Shown one piece after another: positions 1 through 8,266 of a DNA stretch of 64,000 nucleotides. The notes under the pieces are model-generated. The model had not been told where the DNA came from. It searched no databases and worked only from the letters and a program-made list of their open reading frames with translations. The stretch covers positions 18,309 through 82,308 of the forward strand of contig NZ_PIUM01000022.1 in NCBI RefSeq assembly GCF_002845745.1, in the 5' to 3' direction. Within the stretch, counting starts at the first letter, position 1, and every line of letters starts with the position of its first letter. The translations under genes were made by a program, and so were the position numbers. The stretch comes from Telmatospirillum siberiense (lineage in GTDB: Bacteria > Pseudomonadota > Alphaproteobacteria > Rhodospirillales > Magnetospirillaceae).

Positions 1-151
1 CACCCAGAACATCGGCGGAGTATCCGAGGCGGCCGAGGGAACCGGCCATGCCGCCTCCGACGTGCTGGGCGCCGCCACAGAACTGTCCCGCCACGCCGAA
101 ACCATGAAACAAGCCGTGCAGAGCTTCCTGCAGGGCGTTCATGCCGCTTAA
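1..151 (+). CDS. Methyl-accepting chemotaxis protein, C-terminal fragment (cut by window edge)
   Basis: Only the last 49 codons are present, in the frame starting at base 2 and ending with TAA at 149-151. The peptide (TQNIGGVSEAAEGTGHAASD, followed by a helical tail ending in FLQGVHAA) matches the extreme C-terminus of the cytoplasmic signalling helix of chemoreceptors, and resembles the tail of the complete receptor at 21977-24493. Its sensor domain lies outside the window, so the ligand is unknown. Confidence 0.8.
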   Translation, partial: TQNIGGVSEAAEGTGHAASDVLGAATELSRHAETMKQAVQSFLQGVHAA

Positions 152-197
152 GCCAGCAAATCCCGCCGGGGAAGACGACGAAAACTCTCCCGGTTAA

Positions 198-275
198 ACC
201 AAGTCTCGATAAGTCATCCTTATCGAGACTTGGTCTGGCCCATTGAGGGCTCGGTGATCGGTTCCGATCACCGAG
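198..275. repeat. Bipartite intergenic palindrome, copy A
   Basis: Two adjacent hairpins sit between convergent genes. The first has perfect 16-bp arms (198-213 and 219-234, ACCAAGTCTCGATAAG and its complement) with a 5-nt loop. The second has perfect 12-bp arms (250-261 and 264-275, CTCGGTGATCGG) with a 2-nt loop. A closely related arrangement recurs at 20059-20197, so this is a dispersed repeat. It could also act as a bidirectional terminator, although no T-run follows either hairpin. Confidence 0.75.
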
Positions 276-283
276 AGTTGGTA

Positions 284-1051
284 TTAAACCTCGACCACCA
301 GCCCGTCATAGGCTGGGGCGACGCCGGGGGGCAAGGTTGCGCAAAGATGCGCGTAATCGAGTTTGGGCCCCATGTGACCGATCAACGTCGCCTTTGGCCG
401 CAGACGTTCCACCCAGGCCAACGCCTTGCCGATATGGGCGTGGGTGTGATGCGGCGTATCGGTCAGGCAGCCGACGATCCACAAGTCCAGCCCTTCCAGC
501 AAGGCCAACGATTCCTCGGGCAGATTGACCACATCGGTCGAATAGGCCACCCGCCCGAACCTGAAACCGGTGGTCCGGCAGTAGCCATGATCCTGGTCGA
601 AGGGGGTGATTTCGATGCCGCCGACGTTGAACGGCCCATCCAGAACATGCGGCACCAGCCAGGGTTTGTAGATCGGCATGACGGCCGGATCCAAGGGCTC
701 GAGCACATAACCAAACCGCTCCCGGATCTCCTCCAGCACCTCGCTTGTCCCGAAGACGTCGATCGCTGATCTCATCGCCCGGTTGACTTCCCGCAGATCA
801 TCGATGCCGTGCAGATGATCGGCATGGGCATGGGTATAGAGAACGGCGTCTAGGCGGCGCACTTCGGCGCTCAGCAATTGCTCGCGCAGATCCGGACTGG
901 TGTCGACCAGGATGGTCTGCCCGCCCTCCTCGACCAGAATGGATGGACGGCGTCGGCGATTGCGCGGTTCGTCCGGGTCGCAACGCCCCCAGCCGGCGCT
1001 GACCATCGGCACGCCACCCGCGGCACCGGATCCCAGAATGGTAATTTTCAT
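284..1051 (-). CDS. MBL-fold metallohydrolase, PhnP-like (COG1235 type)
   Basis: A 255-residue metallo-beta-lactamase-fold hydrolase. The N-terminus MKITILGSGAAGGVP is the usual first strand and glycine turn. The metal-binding motif THAHADHLHGID lies near residue 75, and further histidines occur in DQDHGYC and IGHMGP. This family includes the cyclic-phosphate phosphodiesterase PhnP, but no phosphonate genes are nearby and the substrate is unknown. The ATG overlaps the tatD stop by 4 bp, so it is translationally coupled as the last gene of the metG-tatD operon, an order common in Alphaproteobacteria. Confidence 0.88.
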   Translation of the reverse strand: MKITILGSGAAGGVPMVSAGWGRCDPDEPRNRRRRPSILVEEGGQTILVDTSPDLREQLLSAEVRRLDAVLYTHAHADHLHGIDDLREVNRAMRSAIDVFGTSEVLEEIRERFGYVLEPLDPAVMPIYKPWLVPHVLDGPFNVGGIEITPFDQDHGYCRTTGFRFGRVAYSTDVVNLPEESLALLEGLDLWIVGCLTDTPHHTHAHIGKALAWVERLRPKATLIGHMGPKLDYAHLCATLPPGVAPAYDGLVVEV

Positions 1052-1824
1052 CGTGTCACCTTGGTGAACAGCCGGAAAAAGTTATCCGTGGTGATGCGGG
1101 CCAGGGCGTCCGGTTCAACCCCCTTCAATTCGGCCAGCTTGGCCGCCGTATGGGCGACGAAGGCGGGTTCGTTGCGTTTCCCCCGTTTCGGTATCGGCGC
1201 CAGATAGGGGGCGTCGGTTTCCACCAGCAACCGGTTGAGCGGCAGATCCCGTACCGTTTGGCGCAATTCCTCGGCCTTGTTGAAGGTGATGATGCCGGAA
1301 AGCGAGATATAAAGGCCTAGATCAAGAGATTTTTCAGCAAGTTGGCGGCTTGAGCTGAAACAATGAATGACGCCGGTGAAGGGGCCGGTGGCGGCTTCCT
1401 CGGTGAGAATTGCGACCGTATCGTCGTCCGCGTCGCGGGTATGAACGATAACCGGCAAGCCCGTTTCCCTGGCGGCGGCGATATGGTTGCGGAATGCCGC
1501 CTGCTGGAGCTCGCGCGGGCTGTGGTCGTAAAAATAGTCGAGGCCGGTCTCGCCGAAGCCGATCACCTTGGGATGCCGGGCGAGAGCGATCAGATCCGCC
1601 GTTCCGATCGCCCCCTCCTCTCCCGCCTCGTGCGGATGAACGCCGACGGTGCAATAGACGTTCTCGTAGCGCTCCGCCACCGACAGAACCTTGTCGAATT
1701 GCGAAATCCGGGTTCCGATGCTGACCATCAGCCCGACGCCGGCCGCGGCCGCGCGGCCCAGCAGATCGTCGAGATCCTCCTGAAAATCAGGGAAATCGAG
1801 ATGGCAATGACTATCGACCAGCAT
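1048..1824 (-). CDS. tatD: TatD family metal-dependent hydrolase/DNase
   Basis: A 258-residue TIM-barrel hydrolase of the TatD/YcfH family. It begins with the metal-binding motif MLVDSHCHLDF and carries GETGLDYFY, HTRDADDD, IHCFSSS and the late ETDAPYLAP signature in the expected order. Known members are 3'-5' exonucleases or metal-dependent phosphoesterases. The reading frame stays open far upstream inside metG, but the family start is the ATG at 1824, whose A is shared with the metG TGA. A one-base overlap indicates tight coupling. Confidence 0.93.
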   Translation of the reverse strand: MLVDSHCHLDFPDFQEDLDDLLGRAAAAGVGLMVSIGTRISQFDKVLSVAERYENVYCTVGVHPHEAGEEGAIGTADLIALARHPKVIGFGETGLDYFYDHSPRELQQAAFRNHIAAARETGLPVIVHTRDADDDTVAILTEEAATGPFTGVIHCFSSSRQLAEKSLDLGLYISLSGIITFNKAEELRQTVRDLPLNRLLVETDAPYLAPIPKRGKRNEPAFVAHTAAKLAELKGVEPDALARITTDNFFRLFTKVTR

Positions 1825-3377
1825 CACGCGGCGCCCGTCCCCTCGGGATCGACATAACGGGGAAAGACGCCTTCCGGTTTCGGCAGCGGCGTACCGGGTT
1901 CGCCGCGATGGGCGAAACCTGCGAAATCGCGCCGTTCCTGTGGCACGGCGAGCTGATCGAGCAACCGTCCGATCGCTCCCGGCATCACCGGTTGCAGCAG
2001 CAGGGCGATCTGCCGGACCGTCTCGGCCAGCACGTAAAGAACGGTGCCCATCCGCGCCGGATCGGTCTTTTTCAATCCCCAGGGCGCCTGACGGTCGACA
2101 TAGCCGTTGGCGGCGCGCACGACCTGCCAAACGGACTCGAGCCCTTCGTGGAACATTTGCCGGTCCAGGCAATCGCGCAGGCGGGGTAACAGCGCCGCCG
2201 CCGAATCGAGCATAACCCTGTCATCCTCGGTAAAGTCGCCGGGCTGCGGCAGTTTCGCCTCGCAGTTCTTGTTGATCATGGAAAGCGAACGCTGTGCGAG
2301 ATTGCCCAGGTCGTTGGCCAATTCGCTGTTCATCCGATTGACCATGGCGCGGTGGGAAAAATCGCCGTCGGAACCGAAGGGCACCTCGCGCAACAGGAAA
2401 TAGCGAACCTGATCCAGGCCGTAGGTTTCCACCAATTTGATCGGATCGATCACATTGCCCAACGATTTGGAGATCTTCTGCCCCTCGTTCGTCCACCAGC
2501 CGTGGGCGAACACCCGTTTCGGCGGCGCCAGATCGGCGGCCATCAGGAACGCCGGCCAATAGACCGCGTGGAAACGCAGGATATCCTTGCCGACCATATG
2601 CAGATCGGCCGGCCAATAGCGGGCATAGTCGCCCGTCATGTCGGGATAACCGACGGCGGTGATGTAGTTGGTCAGGGCATCCAGCCAGACATACATGATA
2701 TGGGCCGGATCGCCGGGCACCGGCACGCCCCAGGAGAAGCTGGTGCGCGAGATCGACAGATCCTGCAGACCGCCTTTTACGAAGCTCAAGACCTCGTTGC
2801 GGCGCGAGGGGGGCGCGATGAAGTCGGGATTGGCCTCGTAAAAGGCCAGTAGACGCTCCTGCCAGGCCGACAGCCGGAAGAAATAGCTGGGCTCCTCCAC
2901 CCATTCGACCGGCGCGCCCGTCGGCGCCAATTTGCTTCCATCGGGGCCCGTCTTCAGTTCGTCCTCGCCCCAGAAGGCCTCGTCGCGCACCGAATACCAG
3001 CCCTGGTAACCGCCGAGATAGATCTCGCCCTTGTCGATCAGGGTCTTCCACAACGCCTGGCAGGCCTCGATGTGGCGCGGTTCGGTGGTCCGGATGAAAT
3101 CGTCGTTTGAATATCCCATGAAGGCAGCCAGATCGCGGAAGTTCTGCGACACGCGGTCGGTAAAGGTCTGCGGGTCCACACCCGCCGCCTGGGCCGATTT
3201 CTCCACCTTCTGTCCGTGCTCGTCGGTGCCGGTCAGGAACTTGACATCAAAACCGTCGAGCCGCTTGAAACGCGCCAGCACATCACAGGCCAGGGTGGTA
3301 TAGGCATGTCCGATATGCGGGCTGTCGTTCACATAATAGATCGGCGTCGTCAGATAATAGGCAGTCTTGCCCGTCAT
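1824..3377 (-). CDS. metG: Methionyl-tRNA synthetase
   Basis: A class I aminoacyl-tRNA synthetase of 517 residues that charges tRNA-Met for initiation and elongation. It has PIYYVNDSPHIGHAY (HIGH motif) near the N-terminus, the TGTDEHGQK pocket segment and KISKS (variant KMSKS) near residue 315. The zinc-knuckle cysteine pairs and the C-terminal EMAP-like domain of the long form are absent, as in the short alphaproteobacterial type. The ATG at 3377 is preferred over the longer frame because GGAG precedes it and MTGKTAYYLTTPIYY matches the family N-terminus. It lies 48 bp downstream of holB. Confidence 0.95.
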   Translation of the reverse strand: MTGKTAYYLTTPIYYVNDSPHIGHAYTTLACDVLARFKRLDGFDVKFLTGTDEHGQKVEKSAQAAGVDPQTFTDRVSQNFRDLAAFMGYSNDDFIRTTEPRHIEACQALWKTLIDKGEIYLGGYQGWYSVRDEAFWGEDELKTGPDGSKLAPTGAPVEWVEEPSYFFRLSAWQERLLAFYEANPDFIAPPSRRNEVLSFVKGGLQDLSISRTSFSWGVPVPGDPAHIMYVWLDALTNYITAVGYPDMTGDYARYWPADLHMVGKDILRFHAVYWPAFLMAADLAPPKRVFAHGWWTNEGQKISKSLGNVIDPIKLVETYGLDQVRYFLLREVPFGSDGDFSHRAMVNRMNSELANDLGNLAQRSLSMINKNCEAKLPQPGDFTEDDRVMLDSAAALLPRLRDCLDRQMFHEGLESVWQVVRAANGYVDRQAPWGLKKTDPARMGTVLYVLAETVRQIALLLQPVMPGAIGRLLDQLAVPQERRDFAGFAHRGEPGTPLPKPEGVFPRYVDPEGTGAA

Positions 3378-3425
3378 CGCGTTCAGCTCCAGGAATGATG
3401 GCCCGGAAGCGGTCTTCCGCACCGG

Positions 3426-4511
3426 TCAGTGCCGGCACAGACGCTCCAGGGCGAGAAAGGCGTTGACCACCACGAGTTTGCGATCGAGGTTGACCGCATC
3501 GGCGCGGCCGAACAGATGGTTGTTTTTTTCCCACACCTCGACCCAACGATCAAGGCCGGCGGTCTTCACCAGGCGTCGCTGCAAATCCCGTTCGCCGGCC
3601 AACACCTCGGAAGATCCCCGTTCTCCGCCGGTTTGAGAGGCGGCGGATGCCAGCCAGCCGGAAAACAATTCAGACAAGGTGCGGAAGCTATCGTCGCTTT
3701 TCGCCACCTTCTCGCTGAAAGCATGCAAGGCGCCGATGTCCAGACGTGGCAGTCCGCCAATCAAGCCCACCATGTCCCGGTAAAGGCCCAAGCCCCCTTC
3801 TCCCGCCAAGGAGAGCGCCTTGCCGATGCTTCCCAGCGACAGGCGGGCGATGGCACGGGCATCGGCGGCATCCAGTTGCGGCGCGTGGCGCGCCAGCAGA
3901 TCGACAACCAGATCCTCGGGCAAGGGACGCATCACCAGACGTCGGCACCGCGAGCGGATGGTCGGCAAAAGGCGTCCGGGACTGTGTGAGACCAACAGAA
4001 GCAAGGCGTTACGCGGCGGTTCTTCCAGAATCTTCAGGATGGCGTTGGCGCCCGAGCGGTTCAATTCGTCCACGGCGTCGATGATCACCACACGCCAGCC
4101 GCCCTCGGCCGGGGTCAGGGACAGAAAACCGCCGATCCCGCGAACGTCATCGACGGGAATCTCGCTTTTCATCCGGGTCTTCTTGTCGTCGGTCCAGCCG
4201 CGCTCGACCACCTTGAGGTCGGCATGCCCCCCCGAAACGACCCGTTGAAAGACGGGATGGGCCGGATCGATAGCCAGCGTGGCCGGCACGTCGCCGAACA
4301 GCCCCCCCCCGCCACCGCCGGAAAGCACGTACCGCGCGATGCGATAGGCCAGCGTCGCCTTGCCGATACCGCGCGGCCCGCAAATCAGCCAGGCATGCGC
4401 CAGCCGTCCGGATGCCCAGGCATCGAGGAAAGCCCGCTCGGCGGCGGCGTGCCCCAACAGTTCCGACGTGGTTCGGGGCGTCGAGGGGGTGTCGTCAGAG
4501 GCGGTGGTCAT
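3426..4511 (-). CDS. holB: DNA polymerase III subunit delta'
   Basis: A 361-residue clamp-loader subunit of the replicative polymerase. The AAA+ core shows LLGHAAAERAFLDAW, a P-loop-like GPRGIGKAT near residue 47, the segment VVIIDAVDELNRSGANAILK with LEEPP following, and the sensor/arginine-finger region TIRSRCRR. A glycine-rich insert (GGGGGG) lies around residues 65-70. It sits between tmk and metG as in many Alphaproteobacteria, except that a binding-protein gene now separates it from tmk. Confidence 0.93.
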   Translation of the reverse strand: MTTASDDTPSTPRTTSELLGHAAAERAFLDAWASGRLAHAWLICGPRGIGKATLAYRIARYVLSGGGGGGLFGDVPATLAIDPAHPVFQRVVSGGHADLKVVERGWTDDKKTRMKSEIPVDDVRGIGGFLSLTPAEGGWRVVIIDAVDELNRSGANAILKILEEPPRNALLLLVSHSPGRLLPTIRSRCRRLVMRPLPEDLVVDLLARHAPQLDAADARAIARLSLGSIGKALSLAGEGGLGLYRDMVGLIGGLPRLDIGALHAFSEKVAKSDDSFRTLSELFSGWLASAASQTGGERGSSEVLAGERDLQRRLVKTAGLDRWVEVWEKNNHLFGRADAVNLDRKLVVVNAFLALERLCRH

Positions 4512-4552
4512 CGCTCAGTGGTTTCCTCTCGCGCGTCGATCACTTTTCCCGC

Positions 4553-5338
4553 TCACTTATGGATCGGCTCCAACCCGCTTTTTTTCAGGGCCGGCGCGGC
4601 GGCGGCGGAAGCCAGGAAATCGATCAACGCCTTGGCTCCGGCGGGATTCTGCGAACCATTGACGATGCCGGCGGAGAAGATCGTGATCTTTTGAACCTCC
4701 TCGGGCAACGGAGCGACGAAATCCGCGCCGGCGATCGGCAGCAGTTCGCTGATCTGCTGGAAGCCGAGTTCGGCCTCTCCCCGGGCGACCACGGCGGCCA
4801 CCGGCTCGGCCGGAATCATCCGGCTCTTGCCCTGCATCTGTTCGGCGATCCCTAAGCGCTTGAACAACTCGCCGCCGACATACACGCCGCTGGCGCTATC
4901 GGAATAGACCACCGACTTGGCCGCCAGAAGAGTCCGCGTCAGGGCTTCGACCGTGGAGATGTCCGGCTTCGGCACGCCGGCCTTCACCACCATCCCAATG
5001 GGGGAACGCACCAGATCGACGCGGCTGTCGGCGACCACTCTACCCTGGCGAACCAACTCTCCCAGGGCGGAGCCCACCATGATCAGCACATCGGCCTTTT
5101 CGCCGCGCTCCAGACGAATGGGAATGGCGTCATGGGTGGTCCCCATCGAGGGGCCCCAGGCGGTCTCGATATGGTGACCGGTCTTTTGTTCGAATTCCGG
5201 CGTCAGCTCGCGATAGGCGGCGGCCATGCCGCCGGAAATCATCACCTTGACCTCCTCGGCATGGGCGGCTCCGGTCAACAACAAAAAGCAGGCGGCTCCC
5301 CATGCCGCGGCGCGCGAAAAAACCGATGGAGATCCCAT
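4553..5338 (-). CDS. ModA-like periplasmic substrate-binding protein
   Basis: A 261-residue secreted solute-binding protein. It has a signal peptide (hydrophobic segment ending near GAAHA) followed by VKVMISGGMAAAYRELTPEF, the fold start seen in molybdate/tungstate and related oxyanion-binding proteins. The ATG at 5338 is chosen because GGGAGG lies 8 bases upstream; an ATG 15 bases earlier lacks this. No permease or ATPase gene is adjacent, so it is an orphan, placed between tmk and holB and breaking a conserved gene order. The substrate cannot be read from the sequence, and scavenging or sensing roles are both possible. Confidence 0.8.
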   Translation of the reverse strand: MGSPSVFSRAAAWGAACFLLLTGAAHAEEVKVMISGGMAAAYRELTPEFEQKTGHHIETAWGPSMGTTHDAIPIRLERGEKADVLIMVGSALGELVRQGRVVADSRVDLVRSPIGMVVKAGVPKPDISTVEALTRTLLAAKSVVYSDSASGVYVGGELFKRLGIAEQMQGKSRMIPAEPVAAVVARGEAELGFQQISELLPIAGADFVAPLPEEVQKITIFSAGIVNGSQNPAGAKALIDFLASAAAAPALKKSGLEPIHK

Positions 5339-5422
5339 GAACAATCCTCCCACTTTTTGTTTAAGGACCAGGGCAATATCTAGTCCCTCACTCGCCGGTC
5401 GACGGACTTCACCCGTTCGTCA

Positions 5423-6058
5423 TCATGCCTGCATTGGCAATCGCTCCTCGACGACGGAACGGATCCTGGCGTGAACATCCTCGACGGAAGCGGTGGCCTG
5501 CACCAGGACGCACCGTTGAGGATGATGGCGGGCGATTTCCGTGAAACCATGGCGCAGCCGTTCATGGAAGGCCATCCCCATGCGCTCGTAACGGTCTTCC
5601 GCCCCGCCCCGCCCGGCAGCCCGGCGCAGACCCTCCTCCACGGGAAGATCGAGAATGAGCGTCAGATCGGGAACGAACAGGCCCAGCGTCATGTCATAAA
5701 GCTGCTCGATCGCATGGGACGGCAAGCCGTGGCCGTAACCCTGGTAGGCCATGGTGGAATCGGCGAAACGATCGCACAGGACCCACTGCCCTTCGGCCAG
5801 GGCCGGCCAGACGGTCCGCGCCACATGATCGCGCCGCGCCGCGAAATGCAGCAGGACCTCGGTCATCGGGTCCCAGCGGCCCGGCTCCCCTTCGACGAGC
5901 AGGCGGCGGATCTGTTCGGCGCCGACGGCGCCACCCGGCTCGCGGGTGGTCAGCACCCTCAGGCCGCGTTGGCGCAACAGGCCGGCAAGCAGATCCATCT
6001 GGGTCGATTTTCCGGCGCCCTCGCCCCCTTCGAAAGTAATGAAACGTCCTTGCGACAT
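5423..6058 (-). CDS. tmk: Thymidylate kinase
   Basis: A 211-residue P-loop kinase that phosphorylates dTMP to dTDP. It shows FITFEGGEGAGKSTQ (Walker A), the TTREPGG nucleotide-binding segment, LCDRFADSTMAYQGYG (DR motif) and the lid segment AEDRYE. The length is typical. It lies 4 bp downstream of the D-Ala carboxypeptidase stop, so the two are probably cotranscribed. Confidence 0.95.
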   Translation of the reverse strand: MSQGRFITFEGGEGAGKSTQMDLLAGLLRQRGLRVLTTREPGGAVGAEQIRRLLVEGEPGRWDPMTEVLLHFAARRDHVARTVWPALAEGQWVLCDRFADSTMAYQGYGHGLPSHAIEQLYDMTLGLFVPDLTLILDLPVEEGLRRAAGRGGAEDRYERMGMAFHERLRHGFTEIARHHPQRCVLVQATASVEDVHARIRSVVEERLPMQA

Positions 6059-6062
6059 GGGG

Positions 6063-7223
6063 TCACGCTCCCCACAGGGTCCGTTTCACGGCGGCCCCGA
6101 TCCGCCCGAAGAAACCCAGCCGCTCGACATCGGCGCCGGCCAGCAGGGGCACTTGCACCGGCTGGATACCGGGAGCGGTGATGGTGACCACGCCGACCTC
6201 GGTTCCCTTCTTGACCGGTGCCGGCAACGGCCCATTGAAATTGGCCGAAACCTTCATGTCGTGGCGCGCCGTGCGCGGCAAGGTGATCAAGACGTCCTTG
6301 GCGACCGTCAGCGGGACGGATTTTTCCACGCCAAGCCAGACTTCGCCATCGGTCACCGTCTCTCCGGCCTTGAACAGCTTGTAGTCGTCGAACTCGCGGA
6401 AAGCCCATTCGATCAACCGCTCCGATTCCTCGGCGCGCATCTTGATGCTGGTCATTCCATTCAGCACGACGATGACCCGCCGGCCGTCGCGAATGGCCGA
6501 ACCGACCTCGCCATAGCCCCCGTCTTCCGTATGACCGGTCTTCAGACCGTCCGCGCCGGCGATGTTCTGCCAGATCAGAGGATTGCGGTTGTCCTGCTTG
6601 ATGTTATTGAATACAAATGATTTTTCGCCGAAAATCGGATAGTAGTCGGGAAAATCGAGGATCAGGCGGCGGGCCAGAACCGACAGGTCGCGCGCCGTCA
6701 TCTGGTGGCCGGGCACCGGCCATCCGCTGGCGTTCTTGAAGGTCGACTTGGTAAGCCCGATTTCGCGGGACTTGCGGGTCTCGCGTTCGGCGAAAGCCTC
6801 CTCGCTGCCGGCCAGCCCCTCGGCGAGGACCGAACAGGCGTCGTTGCCCGACTGGATGATCACGCCGCGCAGAAGATCCGAAACCTTGACCATCGAATGC
6901 ACCGGCAGGAACATCAAGGAGCCTTCGCTCTTGTAGTTCTTTTTCCAGGCCGTTTCGGAGACCGGCAATTCGTCGGTCATCTTCAGGCTGCCCTCTTTCA
7001 AGCGCTCAAAGACCATATAGACGGTCATCAGCTTGCTCATCGACGACGGCGTCATCAGGTCGTCGGCGTTCTTTTCCATCAGGATGGTGCCGGTGTTGGC
7101 GTCGACGATGATTGCCTGGCGGGCCTGGGTATCGATGGTTTCGGCCTCGGCCACCGTACCAAAAGGAAGGAAAAAGGCGAAGGCCGCGCCAGCGGCGATG
7201 CCAAAGCGAGTATATGAACGCAT
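6063..7223 (-). CDS. Serine-type D-Ala-D-Ala carboxypeptidase (PBP5/6-like)
   Basis: A 386-residue low-molecular-weight penicillin-binding protein that trims terminal D-alanine from peptidoglycan pentapeptides. A signal peptide (MRSYTRFGIAAGAAFAFF, cleavage near AEA) is followed by the catalytic SMSK (SxxK), the SGN triad and KTGHTEDGGYG (KTG). A C-terminal beta-sandwich-like domain with a short amphipathic tail would anchor it in the membrane. The ATG at 7223 places the signal peptide correctly; the frame is open further upstream but that part lacks a signal. It belongs to the DacC/DacF group, without firm assignment to one. Confidence 0.92.
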   Translation of the reverse strand: MRSYTRFGIAAGAAFAFFLPFGTVAEAETIDTQARQAIIVDANTGTILMEKNADDLMTPSSMSKLMTVYMVFERLKEGSLKMTDELPVSETAWKKNYKSEGSLMFLPVHSMVKVSDLLRGVIIQSGNDACSVLAEGLAGSEEAFAERETRKSREIGLTKSTFKNASGWPVPGHQMTARDLSVLARRLILDFPDYYPIFGEKSFVFNNIKQDNRNPLIWQNIAGADGLKTGHTEDGGYGEVGSAIRDGRRVIVVLNGMTSIKMRAEESERLIEWAFREFDDYKLFKAGETVTDGEVWLGVEKSVPLTVAKDVLITLPRTARHDMKVSANFNGPLPAPVKKGTEVGVVTITAPGIQPVQVPLLAGADVERLGFFGRIGAAVKRTLWGA

Positions 7224-7285
7224 TGTCCTAAAAGGTCCTTGAGTTGGGCATCCCGGGAAAAACCGATCGGATGCGCATTGGCGGA

Positions 7286-8227
7286 TCAATCCACCACAAG
7301 CTTGGCCTCGGGATATCCCGAGGCGATGACTTTTTCCAAAAGCGCGTCGGCGGCGTCCAGGCTGGGCAGTGGTCCCATGCGGACGCGGAACATGGTTCCC
7401 CCCTTCGTCACCACCTGGGTGATCTTGGTCTGTCCCATCCCCGACAGCGCGGCGCTCAAGCGGTTGGCGTTGTCGTAGCGCTGAAAGGCGCCCGCCTGGA
7501 TGTACATCTGGGTCGGTTTCACCGCAACGGTGCGAACCGGCTGATTGGCCAATTGCTGGGCGTCGGGCTCGGCCACGGTCTGCCGTGGCGGCGGCGGCGC
7601 GGAATTTACGATCGGCTTGGCCTGTTCGCGGCTACCGGGCGGCGGCAGGGTTTCCGCCTGCACCGTCTCGCGAGGCGCCGCGGCGACCTGGGGTTCATCC
7701 GTCTTGGACTTGAGCCGCATCGCCAGGGCCCGGCTCTCATCGGCCATGATCTCGACCTTCACCCTGGCGGTGCCTTGCTGCTCCATGCCCAGCAGTTGGG
7801 CCGCGCGGCGCGATAAATCAAGAATGCGGCTATGGGCGAAGGGGCCGCGGTCATTGACCCGCACGACCAGGGAACGGCCGTTGTCCAAATTCGTTACGCG
7901 AACGAAACTAGGCAGTGGCAAGGTCCGATGCGCCGCAGTCACCTGGTTTTGGTCGAAGATCTCGCCATTGGCGGTGTATTTTCCATGGAAATCCGGGCCA
8001 TACCAGGAGGCAACGCCGGTTTCCTGGTAATTGTAATCCTCCGCCGGATAATACCAGACCCCCTGGATCTGGTAGGGTTTGCCGATCTTGTAGCCTCCCC
8101 CGTCCTGGCCGGTCTGCGCCTCCTTGACGGCATAGGTGGCGAGCTTCGTCTCGGAACAAGCACTCATCAGGACGCAGCCCGCAACCAGAAGGAGAACGCG
8201 GGCAGGAGGGAATCCCCCTCGCTTCAT
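7286..8227 (-). CDS. rlpA: RlpA-type septal lytic transglycosylase lipoprotein with SPOR domain
   Basis: A 313-residue outer-membrane lipoprotein. The lipobox LMSAC ends the signal peptide near residue 24. A double-psi beta-barrel follows (ETGVASWYGPDFHGKYTANG to VRVNDRGPFAHSRILDLS). A proline-rich linker leads to a C-terminal SPOR domain (YIQAGAFQRYDNANRL), which binds denuded septal glycan. RlpA proteins cleave glycan strands lacking stem peptides, which fits its position next to the D-Ala carboxypeptidase. Confidence 0.93.
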   Translation of the reverse strand: MKRGGFPPARVLLLVAGCVLMSACSETKLATYAVKEAQTGQDGGGYKIGKPYQIQGVWYYPAEDYNYQETGVASWYGPDFHGKYTANGEIFDQNQVTAAHRTLPLPSFVRVTNLDNGRSLVVRVNDRGPFAHSRILDLSRRAAQLLGMEQQGTARVKVEIMADESRALAMRLKSKTDEPQVAAAPRETVQAETLPPPGSREQAKPIVNSAPPPPRQTVAEPDAQQLANQPVRTVAVKPTQMYIQAGAFQRYDNANRLSAALSGMGQTKITQVVTKGGTMFRVRMGPLPSLDAADALLEKVIASGYPEAKLVVD

Positions 8228-8266
8228 TTAGTGGTCCCCATACAGAGATACGGCAGATGTGGTAGA

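Noticed and set aside
1048-2172. 374-residue version of TatD
   Set aside because: The first 116 residues lie antisense-free but out of frame inside metG, are arginine-rich, and precede the conserved TatD N-terminus at 1824.
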